This document shows, piece by piece, positions 5,942 to 7,126 of a stretch of 7,126 nucleotides of DNA (positions are counted from its first letter, which is position 1; each line of letters begins with the position of its first letter). The notes below the pieces were generated by a model that made no database searches, was not told the DNA's origin, and saw only the letters and a list, made by a program, of their open reading frames with translations. The stretch is from NCBI GenBank assembly GCA_031272575.1, contig JAISTO010000139.1:1-7126 (forward strand). Direction: 5' to 3'. A program made the position numbers and the translations under genes. The DNA is from Treponema sp. Its GTDB lineage: Bacteria > Spirochaetota > Spirochaetia > Treponematales > Breznakiellaceae.

Positions 5942-6925
5942 CTACCTTATGACGCCTATGCGCCGCAGGGGCCAGTACTTGAAGGCCCCCTTGCCGAGCA
6001 CCTTGTTCAGTTTGACCGGCCCGAAGTAGCGGCCGTCCCGCGAGTTGTCGCGGTTGTCCCCCAGCGGGAGTATGCGGGACTCCGGCACATACCAGCCCTG
6101 GCGGAGCCGCGCGAGGAGCGAGCGGCTGCGCGGGTCGTGGGGGGCGGCCGCGTGGAGGAGCGCGAGGCGCTTTTCCTCGTGGTAGAGGAAGTCCGGGTAG
6201 CGCTGCGTGTCCAGCCCTGACGCGGCATCGAGGAGCGCCTCCGGCGGCCGCAGCGCGAGTTCGCTGTACGCCTGTGCCCTGCCCGCGGCCCCGAGCGCCG
6301 GGTACCCCTCCGCGCTCATAAGGCGGCTTAGGCGGTGCGTCCAGCCGCGGGCCTGGTCGTAGGCGGCCTCGGGCACCCAGCGCTCCTCGCCCGCGAAGCG
6401 CGCGAGCATATCCCCCCGGTCGATGCGGAAGGTGTCGCCCCCCACCCCGGCGGCGCGCTTTATGAGGAAGTGGGGCCGCGGGTCCCCGGTTTCATCTTTA
6501 TCGATGTCCACGAACGAGAGGGTGAGCATATAGATGATACGCTGCGCCACATCGAAGGCGGTACCGCGCGAAATGTACGAGGGGTTTTCAAAGATGATGA
6601 CATCGTTGCGCCGCGGCTTCACCGGGCTCGGCAGTTTGCCGATGCCGGGCAGGACCTCCGGGCCGTACACGATCTTGTTGACAAAGACGCGATCCCCGAT
6701 AAGGAGCGTGTCGATCATGGAGCCCGAGGGGATCTGGTAGGCCTGGAAGAGGTACTGGTTGATAAGCAGCACGACCCCGGCGGCCCAGAGGAAGGCCTCG
6801 AGCCAGTCCAGAACCGGGTTCTTTGCGCGGAGTTTCTCTTTTTTTATGCGTTTCCGCCTTTTGCGCCAGGTGAGGCACGCCTCGGTGACGCCCTGCAAGC
6901 GGTCGAAAAAGTCAGGCCTTTCCAT
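5942..6925 (-). CDS. lepB: Signal peptidase I
   Basis: Leader peptidase removes Sec and Tat signal peptides from exported proteins. It is anchored in the inner membrane with its Ser-Lys catalytic domain outside. The 327-residue product has a very basic cytoplasmic N-terminus (RKRRKRIKKEKLR, 21-33) and one membrane segment at about 39-61. Box B QIPSGSMIDTLLIGD has Ser67 (oxyanion hole) and nucleophile Ser69, box C is VIIFENP, box D FLIKRAAGVGGDTF has general base Lys156, and box E LGDNRDNSRDGRYFGPV covers 288-304. All catalytic parts are present. Between boxes D and E lies a region of about 110 residues (roughly 172-280). That is similar in size to the E. coli insertion, but it is rich in Ala, Leu and Arg and looks more helical. 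The ATG at 6925 lies seven bases after a TATCAT -10 box with no ribosome binding site, so translation is probably leaderless. It is the first gene of a two-gene operon. Confidence 0.95.
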   Translation of the reverse strand: MERPDFFDRLQGVTEACLTWRKRRKRIKKEKLRAKNPVLDWLEAFLWAAGVVLLINQYLFQAYQIPSGSMIDTLLIGDRVFVNKIVYGPEVLPGIGKLPSPVKPRRNDVIIFENPSYISRGTAFDVAQRIIYMLTLSFVDIDKDETGDPRPHFLIKRAAGVGGDTFRIDRGDMLARFAGEERWVPEAAYDQARGWTHRLSRLMSAEGYPALGAAGRAQAYSELALRPPEALLDAASGLDTQRYPDFLYHEEKRLALLHAAAPHDPRSRSLLARLRQGWYVPESRILPLGDNRDNSRDGRYFGPVKLNKVLGKGAFKYWPLRRIGVIR

Positions 6926-6932
6926 AGGTGCG

Positions 6933-6962
6933 ATGATAGCAGGAAGCGGCGCGAAGTGTCAA
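6933..6962 (-). promoter_or_regulatory. Near-consensus promoter for leaderless lepB
   Basis: On the minus strand a perfect -35 TTGACA (6962-6957) and TATCAT (6938-6933) are separated by 18 bp. Seven bases (6932-6926) then lead to the lepB ATG. Transcription should begin at the start codon. There is no Shine-Dalgarno sequence in those seven bases. Confidence 0.8.
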
Positions 6963-6982
6963 GGGGGGGTAGGGAGTAGGGG
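6963..6982 (+). promoter_or_regulatory. Candidate G-quadruplex motif abutting the lepB promoter
   Basis: Seven G (6963-6969), GGG (6972-6974) and GGGG (6979-6982) give four runs of at least three G if the first run is split. As at mazG, the G-rich strand is the template strand of the adjoining gene and the motif touches the -35 box. Folding is not proven. Confidence 0.4.
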
Positions 6983-6998
6983 AGAGTGATGTCCTAAT

Positions 6999-7039
6999 CC
7001 CCCCCAGAGGGGGCTAAACTTGTCCCATATCTTTAGCCC
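6999..7039. repeat. Overlapping, mutually exclusive inverted repeats
   Basis: CCCCC (7001-7005) can pair with GGGGG (7009-7013) across AGA. Alternatively GGGCTAAA (7011-7018) pairs perfectly with TTTAGCCC (7032-7039) across a 13-base loop. The two structures share 7011-7013, so only one can form at a time. They lie upstream of the lepB promoter. They may terminate transcription from the right, or be the end of an inserted repeat. Confidence 0.5.
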
Positions 7040-7044
7040 ACTCT

Positions 7045-7126
7045 GAAGAAACAGGATTTTAAGAATTTAACCGCGAATTATGCTAATGAACGCGAATTTT
7101 ATTAAGAGTAATATTCGCGTAAATTC
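7045..7126. repeat. Edge of a probable dispersed CGCGAATT palindromic repeat
   Basis: This AT-rich stretch contrasts with the GC-rich genes. CGCGAATT occurs at 7072-7079 and 7091-7098. The inverse ATTCGCG at 7113-7119 pairs with CGCGAAT at 7091-7097, and TAAT (7109-7112) pairs with ATTA, leaving a TTT bulge, which makes a hairpin over 7091-7119. Just before it is ACAGGATTTTAAGA followed by TTTAACCGCGAATT, phrasing I recall from widely scattered bacterial intergenic repeats; that recollection is unverified. No coding frame is seen, and the element continues beyond the window. Confidence 0.45.

Noticed and set aside
5942..6925. An unusually large insertion in LepB
   Set aside because: The gap between boxes D and E is long, but Gram-negative LepB proteins such as that of E. 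coli have an extra domain of similar length there. Only the composition looks different.
6335..6979. 214-codon + strand frame across the lepB N-terminal half
   Set aside because: It is antisense to the catalytic boxes of lepB and has no recognisable motif or start signals.

Overview
The window looks like chromosome of a GC-rich, diderm bacterium, most probably a spirochaete of the Treponema group. This is inferred from a tandem pair of type I signal peptidases, a membrane-anchored heptad-repeat protein and a very large signal-peptide-bearing protease/propeller/barrel protein. No rRNA or other marker is present to confirm it. Coding regions are strongly GC-rich, so every real gene carries long antisense shadow frames. 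The two AT-richer or strand-skewed patches (about 417-500 and 7040-7126) are non-coding.

Layout. At the left edge is the 3' part of a membrane-anchored coiled-coil protein (+). A 151-bp intergenic region follows, holding a polypurine then polypyrimidine switch and a strong promoter. Next comes a + strand operon: mazG (568-1479), overlapping by 4 nt a 1017-residue protein (1476-4529) that joins a zinc-metallopeptidase-like domain, a beta-propeller-like region and an outer-membrane-barrel-like C-terminus. This operon converges on a minus-strand block at a GC-rich hairpin (4547-4588). Read in its own direction, the minus block is lepB (6925-5942), a second signal-peptidase-like gene (5935-5207) six bases later, and then ssb (5022-4594) with its own promoter and a hairpin-bearing leader. 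The right edge (6926-7126) holds the lepB promoter, nested inverted repeats and the beginning of what looks like a dispersed CGCGAATT palindromic repeat.

Two points stand out. First, mazG and lepB share one promoter design: a four-run G-tract on the template strand abutting the -35, then TTGCAT or TTGACA, 18 bp, TATCAT, 6 or 7 nt, and ATG. This predicts leaderless mRNAs. Second, the second signal peptidase keeps the general-base lysine and box E but has alanine where the nucleophilic serine should be, so it is a candidate pseudoenzyme encoded directly behind an intact paralogue.

How the genes fit together: the two signal-peptidase genes concern export of proteins such as the big 1476-4529 product, which has its own signal peptide. 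MazG (nucleotide sanitation) and SSB (single-stranded DNA protection) are housekeeping functions. I see no classical defence system, transposase, tRNA, rRNA or CRISPR array.
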